Origin: Asterochloris sp. CNOR1
Lineage: Eukaryota > Chlorophyta > Trebouxiophyceae > Trebouxiales > Trebouxiaceae
Direction: 5' to 3'
NCBI GenBank assembly: GCA_963969365.1
Contig: OZ017753.1
Coordinates: forward strand, 1,798,001 to 1,862,000
Length of the DNA: 64,000 nt
Shown here: positions 52,705 through 64,000 of the stretch, piece after piece
Layout: each line of letters starts with the position of its first letter
How positions within the stretch are numbered: the stretch's first letter is position 1
Notes under the pieces: generated by a model
Seen by the model: the letters and a program-made list of their open reading frames with translations, nothing else
Database searches by the model: none
What the model was told of the DNA's origin: nothing
Program-made: the position numbers and the translations under genes

Positions 52705-55116
52705 TCACACATACTGGACAACAATGCGTTGCCCCTCAGGGAGCCCCGTCGCCACCCCAGCTTTAGTCCAAGCACTGCTCGAGCCTTCCTGCCGGAACTC
52801 CACATACTGCTTGGGGTTGACCCGCACCCTTACAACGAAGCTTGGGCAGCGGTGGGCACTCGCAGCCATGCACTTGATGTGCATGGCCAGCGCCTGGGCC
52901 AGGGATGCCCACCCAGGAGGCGGCTTGGCACCTGCACCATGCCAGGCAGACTTGGAAAGAAGTCATAGTACCGGCGTGCCAGTGGTTCTTGCTTGGGGCA
53001 GGAGGCCTGCTTTGCAGTGCAAGCACGAGACATGTGAGCCAAAGATGCAGTGGCTGGATCAGAGGCTTGCTGTGCAACAGTCTGCAGCGGCCAGATCTGG
53101 GGCCAACACTTCTACCTGGGGCTGTGTCTGCCTCATACAGGTGAACGTCGACCAGCCACAGACAGTACTCTGCCGGCCACCGCATGAATGAGTGCAGCCT
53201 GCACATGAGAGGCGCGGGCTGTCAGTAGTGTGCTCGCGTTGCATTCCAAACAGTGCACGGGCGCTGCATGGCATCTGGCAAGCACTGCGCCAGCCAAGCC
53301 TGACACCCACACACAGGCCGCCTTTGCCTGGCCAAATGCTTTACGCAGGCAGCGCTTGCCCCTTATGCCCATTCTCCACAGCATCGGCATGGACCACATT
53401 GAAAAAAGGAAAGCTGCCGCAGCAGAAATGCAACAGCCTCATTCCTGACAGCCTCATAGTGTGCAGCCTGCTTGTCATTAGGCTGCTTGGATGTCAGAGC
53501 CGGCTTCCCATGTCAAAGATCACTCCACACAAGTAGAGGTGAATCCCACAGTGAAGGCCTAAGGTGAAGTGCAGCAGCTGATGCAGCTTGCCTGTCAAAG
53601 CCGACTTTCCATAGCATGGGCATGGACCGCCTGCCATGGAAGGGCAGTAGCTGGCGTAGGACCTTGCCCAGGATAGCACCCTCACAGGCTGCAATGTTGA
53701 GCAGGAGGCTGGGCTTTGTCCAGCTCATGACTGTGCCCAGCTCAACCTCCTGGGCAGTCGCGCCATCTGCAGCATCAAAGTGGAAGTCTCAGCAGCAGAG
53801 TTCTGCAGCTCAGCATAGTAAGCCACAAGGCAAGAAGCTAAGCACGAGCTTTGCCTGTGAGGTTCTCTCAGGCCTGTAGGGGAATAATGCAGCTCAACCA
53901 AAGTGCGCCTATAGCATACGCAGAACACTGTTGGTGCGTCAGCAGCTCTCACCTGCAACCGTGGTGGGCCCTGTCCGCAGAGTGTGTGATCTTATGGTGA
54001 AGCCCCGCAGCTGCAGGCCAGGCTCCTGTGCACACAGCTGGCCCGTCATTTCCTCAATATTGGCCTTCTTCCTTGCATCCAGCATCCTCAGGAGCACCTG
54101 CAGACAGAGTAGTGTGGTCGCATCCGTAAAGTAGCCTTCAGGATGCAGTCACATTTACCTCCAGCCTGCAGTTCCGCAGAATGTGGTTCAGCCTGATGCA
54201 GGCTGATCCCAGCCCCATGGCTGCTCCCGGTTCAGCTACCAGCATGAGGTGGCTCAGCACGCCATCGGGGAGCTCCAGCAGAGGGAATCTTGCAGCCTCT
54301 TGCTCAAGTACTGGACTACAGACAGCAGAAAGCAGCTGAAAGGGCTCTTGGATGGCACAAAGCATGCAGAATGAGAGAGAAGAGTGAAGAACCCAAACCA
54401 TCTACATCTGTGCAGCTCTTGACAGGAGAAATATGGCAGGTTCTTACGTTGACTTCCCTCGTGAGGAGAGGAGCCAACTCAGTCTGAAACAGCAGGACAT
54501 ATCCCAACAGCTGTTATTATTAGGCCCAGAATTGTGTCAGCTCAACTTGCCTTCTTGGGAAGCACAGTGTTACTAATTAATTCCAAGCCGCAAAGGAGGA
54601 GGACCCCAACCTGACCAAAACAGGTGTTGTCTGTCAAGGCAGCACAGGTGTCAATTCATAGGCCTGACAGGTTTGCTCAGAGCAGTCAGTGGCAGATGAT
54701 GGCACAATGCATGCTCGGGGGTGCAAAAGCCAAAGCAGCAGTGTCAGACAGGTCCATGACAATCACAGGGGAATGGGCAGGCTGTCATAGAAATAGGGTG
54801 TGTGGGCAGGGCAAAAGGACCCCGTCTCTTCAAATTTGTCTGGGGCTTCGGAGGCATGAGCAGTGCTGAGCAGATAGAGCTTCAGACCTGTCGAATTGCA
54901 GCAGATCTGTGACGCACCCGGCCCCCATGCAACCAGGGAGGGGCAGTCGGTGGCAGCAGACCCCAGCGTCCATAAGAGTATAATGTGTACACCTGGACGA
55001 GCAGCCCCCGCCAAAACGAGGTTTTGAGCGTACTGAAACAGGCCATTCCTGGGGATGAGTGTTTGAAGACTTGCTTGCGTAGGTTCATTCAGCGTCCAGA
55101 GAGGCGCAGCCTTCAT
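52705..55116 (-). CDS. F-box domain protein, otherwise unrecognised
   Basis: Probably a substrate adaptor of an SCF ubiquitin ligase. The clearest part is the exon near 54160-54300 with FPLLELPDGVLSHLMLVAEP and CIRLNHILRNCRLE, an F-box pattern. Exons before it read GVLLLCGLELISNTVLPKK and TELAPLLTREVN. Exons after it read VLLRMLDARKKANIEEMTGQ, LQLRGFTIRSHTLRTGPTT and VELGTVMSWTKPSLLLNIAA with LPFHGRRSMPMLWK. The last exon gives SLAQALAMHIKCMAASAHR and VRVRVNPKQYVEF, ending QRIVVQYV and the TGA at 52705. The 5' end is uncertain: a frame from 55116 (MKAAPLWTLNEPTQASLQTL) is a candidate. One intron seems to use a GC donor (AAG/GCAAGT at 54550). No known C-terminal domain is recognised. Confidence 0.5.
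53375..53640 (-). repeat. Copies of a 5' splice junction in the F-box gene
   Basis: On the minus strand the exon end GCGGTCCATGCCCATGCTATGG (about 53615-53630) recurs as GTGGTCCATGCCGATGCTGTGG near 53380-53400. The intron start downstream (AAAGTCGGCTTTGACAGG) has a copy at about 53495-53515 (plus strand TGTCAGAGCCGGCTTCCCAT). Three partial units therefore lie in one intron. Confidence 0.55.
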
Positions 55117-55573
55117 GCTTCCGGAGGGCAGCCAACCTAAATCAGGTGGGCCCTGTCAAAACTGGGGCCGTTGCTGGCGCCTGCAGCACAGCACAGATAT
55201 GCTGCTTGTGAGGGTGGGCCGACGCCTTGTCTGACCTGAGACATTCATGGCATTCGCAGCGCAACTTGGTCAACTGGTTGCTGAGCTTCAGACAGTGCAG
55301 CATCCCAAGAGCTGTAGTCGCAGATGGCTGCCTGCCCAGGCTCACAATTCAGTGAAAGGGAGGGCTGCTGCGCTTCGGCTTGGACTGATCATCATCACAT
55401 TCCAACCTCCGCAGAGCCCTCCTGATGCGCAAGGTGTACGAGACTTGCAGGCCACACTGTCCACAGACCTTGCAGGGCATCCCCTCAAGTGCGGCGTAGC
55501 GGCAGTGCTGCTCCTCAGCTCATATGTGGCAGAGCGTTCACCACTGGCCATGCACTCGGGGAAAGGCATCAGC

Positions 55574-58500
55574 TCACCCTGCAGAGGAGGGCGGTAGCTG
55601 CTGCTGTCTCTGCTGCTGGTGGGGCTGCTGATGTAGCAGGGGGCCCCGAGGGAAGCGGCCAGCACCGCCTGATGGCTGGCCACCTGAAAAGCTGGACTGG
55701 GGCTGAGCAGCGCCCCTAGGGGTGCCTGCGCCTTCCTGCTGCGGCTGCCCCGATGCCTGTGGTTGCTGGGGCCCCAGCAGGGGTGACTGGGGCGGCGGCT
55801 GCTGGAAGGGTGCGGGGAAGGCAGGCATGCCTGCCCCAAAGCCAGCCATGGCCATCCCTGCTGGCACGGCACATGGGGATGTCAGCAGCCAAGCAGGTGG
55901 CAAACCCCAGGTTGCATGAGCAGCCTGGTGGCAACATACTGGCAGCAACAGATCCGGTCGAGTAGTGATGGGACAGGGACAACCAGTTCGGCACTGCAGC
56001 AGAGGTCTGGAGGCAGGCAACTGCATGGCACTGCACAGGGGCTGCAACCACTGCTCCCGGTGCCAGCTTCGTGTGTGCTTGTGGCGATCTCCTGCCTTGC
56101 AGGTGGTCCTGCTGCTTTGCTATGATCTCACAAGAGGTGGCTGGCAGGCTATGCAGCATGATGGCACACTGTGCTCGCCTGCTGGCCCATATGCCCCGGC
56201 CATGCTGGGCGGGAACCCCCCTGCCCCATAGCCAAAGCCTGGCCCCATCTGCTGCATCTGCGAGATCATCTGCTGGTAGACGCCCGCATATGCTGCGGGG
56301 TTCATGGTGTATCCCATCATGGCAGGCGGGTACCTATATACCAACATGGTCAAGCTCAGCTCTGCAGGTAGTTTGCCCTCATGCGATATTGGGGCAGCGC
56401 ACAGAAGCTTTGCACGCTGCTGGCACAGGGGTTTCAGAGCATAGCTCTGGCACTGCTGCTGTCGCTTTGCAGCCCGGTGACAGACACATACCTGCTGCCC
56501 CAGCATGAATCAGGCTGGCAACAGATATCTACAGCAGTTCTGGCGATGCTCTTAGACTGCTTGTGCCTGGCACATAGTTGCTGCAGCCCAAGAAATGCAG
56601 AGCCCGACTCTAGGCTGGTAGAACAAAGTCGCAGGCAGGATTGCTGTGGACTGCAGGCCCCTGTACCTCTAAATTTTGCAGCATGGCCCTGCAATGGCAG
56701 AGATGAGCTATCACCGACCTGAGGGTGCAAAGCCTTGCTCATTGCTGGTAAATGTGAGCTGCTGGCAGCAATCGTAAACCGCAAGCCCCTACAGAACGAT
56801 GACCCTCCAACTCATGACCAGGTGCAGCATCAAAGAGGCCCTGGCAGGCGCAAGGGCTCTGATGTTGCCCAGAGGAGTACACCTAGATGACCAGGGCCTG
56901 CTTGACATTTGGATCAGACTGTGGCTGTGAAACAACGGGCACAACCCTAAAGCATGTTGCATGACATCATCATCATTATCTTAAGCGCCACAGGATAAGC
57001 TGTTGCTTTCCTGCATGACTCATTTGAAAATATCAGGTGCCATTGTAATGCCACCTGCTAGCCGCTCTTGCAATCCAGCAGCAGCACACAATCAGCTCCT
57101 GCCCTGGTGGGTTGGCAGTACATGCACTGGGCCTTCCAAAGTGGTCCCGCCCTTCACAGGCACAAAGCATGAAATCGCCGATCTGCAAATTGCTTCTTGC
57201 CGTGGCCTGGTCAGCTGGCAGCCCATGTAGTGCTTGATGCCCACGGGAAGACAAGAAGCTTAAGCATTTCCAAAAGTCTGCCAGCCCCACATGTCTCGGC
57301 ACCGCCCCGATACAGGCAGCCATAGAAGCCCACCTGGCCATGGCAGGAAATTGCATGCTATAGTTAGGCGTCCCCATCGGCCCTGGGAAGGGGTAGGCCT
57401 GCCCCTGACGTGGCCCAAAGCCCGGCCTCTCAGGCAAGGGTCCCCTCTGGCCTATGGAGCCCCTCCCTGTGCTGGGCCCGACTGGGCCCGAGCCTCGTGG
57501 CGTGGCTGACTTTACCTCCACCTTCTTGCCTGCCAGCTCGTGGTGGCTGCCATAGTTAAAGCAGTCGTCCACAGAGCTCTCTTCCTCAAATGTGACAAAA
57601 CTGCAGGGCAGGAGCAGGGTCAGCGGGACAGCGCAGGCAGGCAGAGCGATATAAACATGGCAGTATGCGACATAAACGCCTTGGCTGAGCCAAGGCCAGC
57701 TGGCGTGTTGCATGCTGTTGGTGAAGGGGCTGGCTGCCATGCAAGGCAGGACAGACTTGGCTGGGAGTGCCGCTGCTTGACCTCAGGTCTCACCCGAAAC
57801 CTCTGGAGCGCTGGCTCTCATGATCTATCATGATCTGCGCTTCCGTGACCGGCCCAAACTGCTCGAAATGGCTTTTGAACTGGTCTGCAGCCAGCATGAG
57901 AGGAGGCGTGCTGTCAGATCCTGCGTACCTGACGAAACATTACATGCCTCATGCAGCAACGTGAAGGGGCAGTTTGGCTGGTGGGCGCAAGATGAAAAGG
58001 AGGGCTCGCCTTCTGTGGTATCAGGCGCTAGTCCCCCAACAAACACCTTTTTGCTGCGTGGCTGATGCTGCGGTGGCACTGACCGCTTTGCATCTATCTG
58101 CAGCAGGGCAAGGCAGGGTCAGAGTGCAGGTCCTGCTGGCACTGATGTGCTTGTGACTGGTGCCAGCTGCCTGACCAGTTCCAGACTGCCGACCTGGCGC
58201 CCGTCCAGCTCATGCTTCTGCTGGCAAACTATGTCTGCAACTGCGTCGTCCTCAAATGTTACAAACCCGAAGCCGCGCGGCCGCCCGGTGTTTCTGTCTG
58301 TCATCACCAGCTGCAGCAGCACACAGGGGCAGGGTAAACAACGTCTGCCCTGGCCAGCCAGAGCATCCATCCTGTGCAGCCCCAAGCCTCACCGCCTCTT
58401 TTATTACCCCAAATTTGCTGAAATGCTCTCTGAGGTGGGCTGCAGCATGGCATGCACAAGTCAGGGTGGCTAGAGCCCTAGAGCACTATCCAGGGCTTGG

Positions 58501-58704
58501 GCATCAATGTATAGTAGGGCCAACTCACTTTCTGTAGTGGCCCAACTCAAACCACCTAGAAATAACTTCGATGGCCTGCAGATGGAGGTGGGAGCCATAG
58601 GGTGGCGATCTCTGTGGCAAATTAGCGATAGCTCAGGCCGCATTGACTCACCCCTGCGCTGCACGGCTGGCAACCGGCTGCTGCTGATGAGATCCCTCAT
58701 CCAT
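55574..58704 (-). CDS. hnRNP A/B-like RNA-binding protein with two RRMs
   Basis: An RNA-binding protein of the hnRNP A/B, DAZAP1 or Musashi type, acting in mRNA processing or translation. Exon 1 is MDEGSHQQQPVASRAAQ (58704-58652). In phase follows PSKLFLGGLSWATTE, the RNP2 of RRM1 (58575-58529). RRM1 continues with EHFSKFGVIKEA and GRPRGFGFVTFEDD, ending QKHELDGRQ. The linker IDAKRSVPPQHQPRS leads to RRM2 (KKVFVGGLAPDTTE, FKSHFEQFGPVTEAQIM, then RGF joined to GFVTFEEESSV). The C-terminus is rich in Gly, Pro, Met and Gln (YPPAMMGYTMNPAAYAGVYQ, FGAGMPAFPAPFQQPPPQ), typical of low-complexity tails. The stop is at 55574. The intron after DTTE appears to use a GC donor (GAAG/GCGAGC). I chose the 58704 start because its phase fits the next exon. 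Confidence 0.9.
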
Positions 58705-59117
58705 GCTGGGGCTGCCGTTTGCCAGGGCAACACAGATGCCCGAACCTTAGAATGGAAATGGCATTTCGGCAAGCAGGAGCGTCGCCCCCCTCTCACAAGT
58801 GGCAGCTTCCCCTGGCATGAAGGAGGGCATGAGATGCAGGCAGCTCTCTGCAATGTTGACCACACGCGTAGATCACGGTGACGGCAAATGATGGGGTGGC
58901 TTGATCTCTTGCAGCACATTGCCCCTCCAAGATCCAGTGCCTGATCATCCCCCAGCAGATGCAGCGCAAGCGCAGGGCCAATGCGCTGAAGACACAGCGC
59001 ATCCAGAGGGTGAGCTTGGCGGCAACCAGGCCAAGCCTGCTTACACACTTGCTCAAAGGCTCTGGAAGCAATGGGGGCCAGCACTCAGGGTGTTACAATG
59101 TACAACTTTGCACCTGA
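58705..59117. other. Intergenic region, probable hnRNP promoter
   Basis: About 410 bp between the hnRNP-like start and the stop of the DUF819 gene, both minus strand. No coding exon is recognised, and open frames lack splice context. Confidence 0.35.
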
Positions 59118-61928
59118 TCACATGTGCTGGAGGACTGTGACCCCCAAGAAGACAGCAATGATGGTTGCGATTGCATAGCCTGCTGTCCCCACCAAAAGTG
59201 ATGGCACCAGTGACGTTCGCCAGCCTTTGGCTGCAGCCATGCCGGCGGCTGTCGTGGGGCCTGCAGGGAGGAGATTTCTCTGTACGGGATCTCTGCGCAC
59301 AGACATGCAGCCACAGCGATGCTCACCTCCAACATTGGCATTCGATGCCAGCAGCACATCTCTGCGGGTGAAGCCAAGGGCCCAGCCTGCTGCCAGAATG
59401 AGGACTAGGTGCACTGCAATCTGAAGTAAGCTGAACAGGAACAGCTGTGGGGCTGTAGACAACACTTGCTGAATGCTGCCATTGGCTCCGATTGCAGCAA
59501 AAAAAATCTGCAGGCAGAGTATCGACTCGGGGTGCTTAGATGTACTGCAGCACACTGGTGCCGGCAGCTGACGGAGGGAATCACTGTGAGACTTGTTCTT
59601 AAGCCAGGAAACCAGCCAGGAAGACACCTGCCCACGCATGCAACAACACAGAGCTCGGCCATGTCTCTGGCTGGCAGCAGCTAAGCTTGCATGCTCCAAA
59701 CTTGACGGAACGTCAGCAATCCAGCCTTGCAGCAAAAGTTCTGGCAAAGGGGCTGACCTGCATGAGGATGGCAGCCAGCCCCTCGGCAGTGGGCACCAGC
59801 GGGGTTAGCGCCTTGGGCGCAGCTGTGGCCAGGAGAACAGTGATCACAGTGATGAATGGTATTCCCCCTCCTGCAACCCCAGAAGCCCTTGCGGACTCCA
59901 CCCCTATGTGGCAGATGGTGGCCGACAGAGCAAGGGCGGTTGCCGCTTGTAGTACCTGCGCAGACAGCTGTGTTTCAGAGCCTTGCCTCAATGCAATTGC
60001 AGCCTCCTGCACCTGCACAGCACAGGGCCCACAGGCAGAGGGGGGAGGCCTGCATCCAAGGTGTGCTGCCAAGAAGCCTGCCAGCTCTGCTTGGCTGAGC
60101 AAGGTGCACAATGTCATATTGGAAGCATCTGCAGCAGCAGAGGCGGCTGGACTGTCACCCTATGTTGCTATAATGGCTGTGCTCAGCATCCTCATGTCAC
60201 GCGACCCTGGCAGGCTGCGAACTGACCGGGATGCCTTCACGGGTGGTTTCAAAGGGCACTGCAGCGACCACCCCACCTGCAGAGTGACATGAGGCTTGGC
60301 AGCAGTGACCAATGCACGGGCATTGAGTTGATTACAGCGACTGAGCATAGGCAGAATGCAACCTCAGATGAGGCTGAGCATCAGTGCCCAGTGCACAGGC
60401 AGTCGGTCAACCCCAGCAGCCAACTCCAGGTGGATTGTGCATGCACTTGCAGTCCCACCTGCAGCACTGTCAACGGCAAGCCCCTGCTGGCCAGCTGCTG
60501 GCTCTGGAGCAGGGTCGGGGGGGATGCCCCTAGCCATCTGGAAAAGTGTGGTGAAGTATACAGCACAAATCAGGTTGTCAGCTGCCAAGCCTGCAAGATT
60601 TGCGCTGGAGCTGATGCCCAGTGTCTGGCTGACACCTGTGGGCACCACATGGCAGACTCTTGCACGACCATTGCCTTCATGAGGGTCTGCTCCACCTCAA
60701 TTAGGAAGTTGGATGATGACTGCTGGGACTGAACTGCATGAGCATGTCTCGTTCAAGCAAATGTTGCCTCACCAACATAATTGACTGCTCCTCCAATGTG
60801 CCTACAGCCCATAGACTGACAATGGTCTGGCGTTGTTGGTCATGTTAGTTGGCAGCTCACAGGCTGGTTTTCTTCAATCAGCAGCTGACAGCACCCACCT
60901 GGCTGCCAGAGCTGAGGCCACCTGCACCCCTGGCAAGCATCACTGTTGGTGCAAGGAGGTGGCGCATGCCACATTGCTTGCAAGAGCAATGCAGGCAGCT
61001 ACAACTTACAGGCCCATACCTTCCACCCGTCAGCGCCCAGGCTACGCAGAGGTAGCAACTTGAGGGCCAGAAGCGTGCCGCAGACCGTGGCGACGCTGCC
61101 TATCAGGAAGATGAGCAAAAGGCGGCCTGTGTCCTTGATGACTCGCCTGCAGGCAGAATATCACCAACCTTGTGCTTTTGTGAGCACACGGCCTGAGATA
61201 AGTGACTGCGCTGTTTTGCTTGGCAGAGGAGCAGCAGCCCCGCTCTCACCGGATGTCAGCTGAAAAGAGCAGCAGCGGCACGGCCAGTGGCAGCAGCAAG
61301 GTGTTAACGGTGTTGTACTGTGGGGCAGTGCTGGGGATGATGCCCACATTCGACATTGCCAGGCCAATGAGGGTGCTGACAAGCGGGCCTGACAGCTCCT
61401 GCAAGACCACATCACGCTGACAGGGTAGGGCACAATATTGGCTGACCAGAGCACACAAGAAACTGCTTCAAGTGGCATGGCACGTCATTGCACACAGCTA
61501 GCCGACTCCACAGCTAGGCAGCCTAACAGCGTGCAGAACCTTTGGGAGGATGCTGACCTTGCCTAGCCTGAAGTTCTCAGAATATATGCCTGCACGGGGT
61601 GTCGCCAGGTCACTGCTGGCATGAAAGGCACGTCTGGCAGCTGAGCAGGAACAGCACCTGCAGCTCCAGCCAACGCTAGAGCCGCCCAGACCCCAAAGGG
61701 TTGGGACGCTGTTGATGGGACAATGGCAGGCAATGCCATTGCAGCAGGCACTCTTTTCCTGCAATTGCCGCATCCTCCTTGCTGTTTGAATCTGAGCACC
61801 AGGCAATGCTTGCGTCTAGACTTCTGACTGCAGCATCTGTGCTGCGGAAGCACCGATCTCAGACAACCATCATGCTGCCTGGAACAAGTCAGCCTGCCGG
61901 GACCGGAACTGGATCCCAGAGACTGCAT
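59118..61928 (-). CDS. DUF819-family membrane protein, plastid-targeted candidate
   Basis: A polytopic membrane protein of the DUF819 family, shared by bacteria and plants; function unknown, possibly transport. The ATG at 61928 opens an N-terminus (MQSLGSSSGPGRLTCSRQHD, later CCSQKSRRKHCLVLRF) with transit-peptide character. Membrane exons follow: GVWAALALAGAAGA, GLAMSNVGIIPSTAPQYNTV with LLLPLAVPLLLFSADIR (61246-61400), and RLLLIFLIGSVATVCGTLLA. Later come LAADNLICAVYFTTLFQMAR and ATICHIGVESARASGVAGGG. The C-terminal part is most diagnostic: IFFAAIGANGSIQQVLSTAP, LLASNANVGGPTTAAGMAA and LLVGTAGYAIATIIAVFLG, ending VLQHM at 59118. The conserved ASNANVGGPTTA motif supports the family. Some middle exons are uncertain. 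Confidence 0.82.
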
Positions 61929-62115
61929 TGCTGCATGCACAGTGAAGCATTCGCGTTCTGCTCTGCATGTATAAGAGGTCTGAATCCTGAAGAGGTCAAT
62001 GCATGAGGATAATAACAGGCTTTTCGGAATCGTGCTGCCCTTGCTGGTCTTTCTCTTCTGCCATTATTGAGAGATCTGGTCTCGTCCTACCGAGAGGTGG
62101 CTGTGACCCGTCACG

Positions 62116-64000
62116 ATGGCTCTCATCAGAGGCAAAACACTCCTGAGGATGCACGCCACCCTGAGCAGGTAATCTGAGCACTCTAACTGTGCAGGTCAAG
62201 CTTGGCTAAACTTGTGCACCTGAGCATGCAGGAGCTGCGCAGTGGGCCCCACGCAAAGCGGCAGGTCCTATAGCGGTGCCAGCTCCATTGAGGGTACCGG
62301 CGCTGAGAAGCCAGTGAGCATTGGGATCTCTTTACCAAGGCTGCACACTTGGCTCGTGCAGTGAATCAGCCTGGCGCACTGGCACCGGCAGCCCTGCCGG
62401 GATGCATTGCACACGTTCCGGCTGTCGCCTGTACAAATCTCTGCAGACCTGCGCCCTTGTTCTGCAGGCAATCAGTGCAGAGGAGATATTTGAAAGCCCT
62501 GAGGGCCAGACTTTCTACCGCCATGTCACACTCCTGGCAAGCTTGCTGCCTCATCATTGCACCCTCGCATCAGCAGTGCTGACCCGTCCCTTGTCCAAGG
62601 GGATCTGCAAACCTGGACGTGCAGCTTCTTCTCGCCCTGCTGTTCACATGTCAATCAGTGCAGCCATTATGTGACACCCAATCTGTGTCAAGCGCTCCCC
62701 TGTCTGCAGGCAGCTGCTCAGGAAGCTCTTGCCCGGAAGGCTTGTTGGCCCATGACACACCCCAAGAAGTTTGAAGCATGCATCGGGGGCCAGGCTAAGA
62801 TGAACCTCTATCAACACTACATCATGGAGGCCCAACACACCTCACTAAGGTCAGGCCTCAATATCTCTTAGAGGCAATCGTCACAGCAGATGCCCAGGGC
62901 CTGCAGACCTGGCGCTCTCTCCTGGAATGCTTGCACCCAAATGTGTGAGCACGCTGGTGCAATCTGCACTGGAAAAGACTTGCAGCACTTTTTCCACCAC
63001 AAAGCACTCCTGTAGGAGAAGGTGTGCAGCACTCTGTCAGCCTGCATGCTCAGGAGGCACCCAACCTGCTGGCTTCTTAGAAGCTGACCCTGTCATTGGT
63101 GTGCTGTCCTCTTGCAGGGAGTCACTTCAGCTCTGCACACACCCGACTGTCTCAAGGCCAATCCTGAGGTCCACATGCTGCCCTCATGCAGGTTGTCAGT
63201 TGAGCTCTGCATGCACCCAGACTGCTATCATTCTGAGGGCCCATCTTGACATTCATGTTGCTGTCCTCTTGTAGGGGTTCAATTGAGCACGGCCACAGAG
63301 CCATCGAGCAAGCTCTGCAGGAGCTGCAACAGGAGCTGCGGCAGGTGGGATGTTTGGCTGCCATTTGCACTCGGACTCAGCCACTAAAATTCTGGTGCTG
63401 CGGCACGCAAGCTGCACTGAGGCAGCAGCAGCCCCCTGTTCAGCTGTGCTACCGCTTTCAAGCTCATGAGAGCATCTCCTGAGTCTGACATTCATATCGC
63501 AGCCAGCAGCGCCTGGACAAGCGCTGTAGGGCAGACCATATAGCAGGCTTGCCTCCTGCATCACACTTTTGGCCGCATATTGTAGCAGTCTCTGCATCTT
63601 TGAGGCTTTGGCTTGGCTACCTGCAAGCAGCAGGCAAGGTGCTCCCCCTGATGTGCTGCACCTTGTCTGCCGCAGGTGCTGAAAGGGCCCTCGTCTGGCA
63701 AGGATGACCTGTTAGCCCTGCAGAGCGAGCTGGTGGCGGCCGAGTACCAGCTGGCGCAGACCCAGGCAGCGCTGGCTGATGCATGCAGACGCCAGGCTGA
63801 CACTGAGCGCCAACAGGTGCGGGGCTAGGAAGATTGGTTGGCTGGCAGGGATGTGGAGTGGCTAGGCACCAGCATCTGAGCATGGAATTTGCCTCATGGC
63901 CATGCTGCCATGTTCCTATTCCTGTCACCTGTGCTGCTCTGACACTGTACAACTTGGGCCCCCGCCAGCCTGCATGAGAAGCAGGCTGCCACCCATCCAC
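62116..64000 (+). CDS. Coiled-coil protein of unknown function, partial (runs off the right edge)
   Basis: Not recognised. Four exons join with matching phase: AISAEEIFESPEGQTFYRH (from 62470), AAAQEALARKACWPMTHPKK with IGGQAKMNLYQHYIMEAQHT (62711-62849), [20 protein letters not shown] (63275-63344), and KDDLLALQSELVAAEYQLAQ with TQAALADACRRQADTERQQ (63677-63816). The last two predict a long coiled coil. A possible first exon at 62116-62168 (MALIRGKTLLRMHATLS) or an overlapping frame (SSYREVAVTRHDGSHQRQ) ends at a GTAATC donor; the true start is not settled. The gene is divergent with the DUF819 gene, and the 3' part lies beyond the window. Confidence 0.5.
63105..63290 (+). repeat. Three tandem copies of a 3' splice junction in the coiled-coil gene
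   Basis: The used acceptor CCTCTTGTAG ends at 63274 and precedes GGGTTCAATTGAGCACGGCC. Copies end at 63117 (CCTCTTGCAG, then GGAGTCACTTCAGCTCTGCA) and 63191 (CCTCATGCAG, then GTTGTCAGTTGAGCTCTGCA). The spacing is 74 and 83 bp. The whole unit repeats, including CCACATGCTG and TTCATGTTGCTG before the acceptor. Confidence 0.85.

Overview
The window is nuclear DNA of a green alga, most probably a chlorophyte of the Trebouxiophyceae type. Genes are packed, split into many short exons, and spliced mostly GT...TGCAG. The gene set is that of a photosynthetic eukaryote: a plastid omega-3 desaturase, a plastid lipid-associated fibrillin, an organellar RsgA GTPase and a TadA-type tRNA deaminase. Proteins were read by joining exons by eye. 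Products are therefore firmer than exact ends, and genus is not claimed.

Layout, left to right. 378-7703 (-): a membrane GT2 (cellulose-synthase-like) protein whose later catalytic motifs are degenerate. 8287-14837 (+): a DGAT1 with an N-terminal coiled coil and PH domain. 15653-24579 (+): a single-pass receptor-like TKL/Raf-type kinase. 24867-28974 (+): FAD7-type omega-3 desaturase. 29335-33253 (+): RsgA/YjeQ-type circularly permuted GTPase. 33719-34096 (-): a small membrane protein. 34504-35953 (+): TadA-like tRNA adenosine deaminase. 36292-38428 (+): class-IV aminotransferase. 38635-43050 (-): an unrecognised protein. 43445-49199 (-): a DDX20/Gemin3-like DEAD-box helicase. 49287-50297 (+): fibrillin. 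50349-51827 (-): Nit1-type amidase with a possible second, mitochondrial start. 52705-about 55116 (-): an F-box protein. 55574-58704 (-): an hnRNP A/B-like protein with two RRMs. 59118-61928 (-): a DUF819 membrane protein. 62116 to the right edge (+): a partial coiled-coil protein.

Several genes touch lipid metabolism (DGAT1 for triacylglycerol synthesis, FAD7 for plastid trienoic fatty acids, fibrillin for plastid lipid bodies) and several touch RNA (DDX20, hnRNP, TadA, RsgA). I see no operon-like logic beyond close head-to-head and tail-to-tail pairs.

The most unusual signal is structural. In at least nine of the sixteen genes, an intron contains two to five decayed tandem copies of a neighbouring exon-intron junction, spaced about 40-140 bp. 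Each copy often keeps its own AG or GT signal. A perfect 43-bp tandem duplication containing AGGT inside an RsgA intron looks like a fresh event of the same kind. I call these splice-junction echoes and propose them as a record of intron growth by tandem duplication. Four introns also appear to use GC instead of GT donors.
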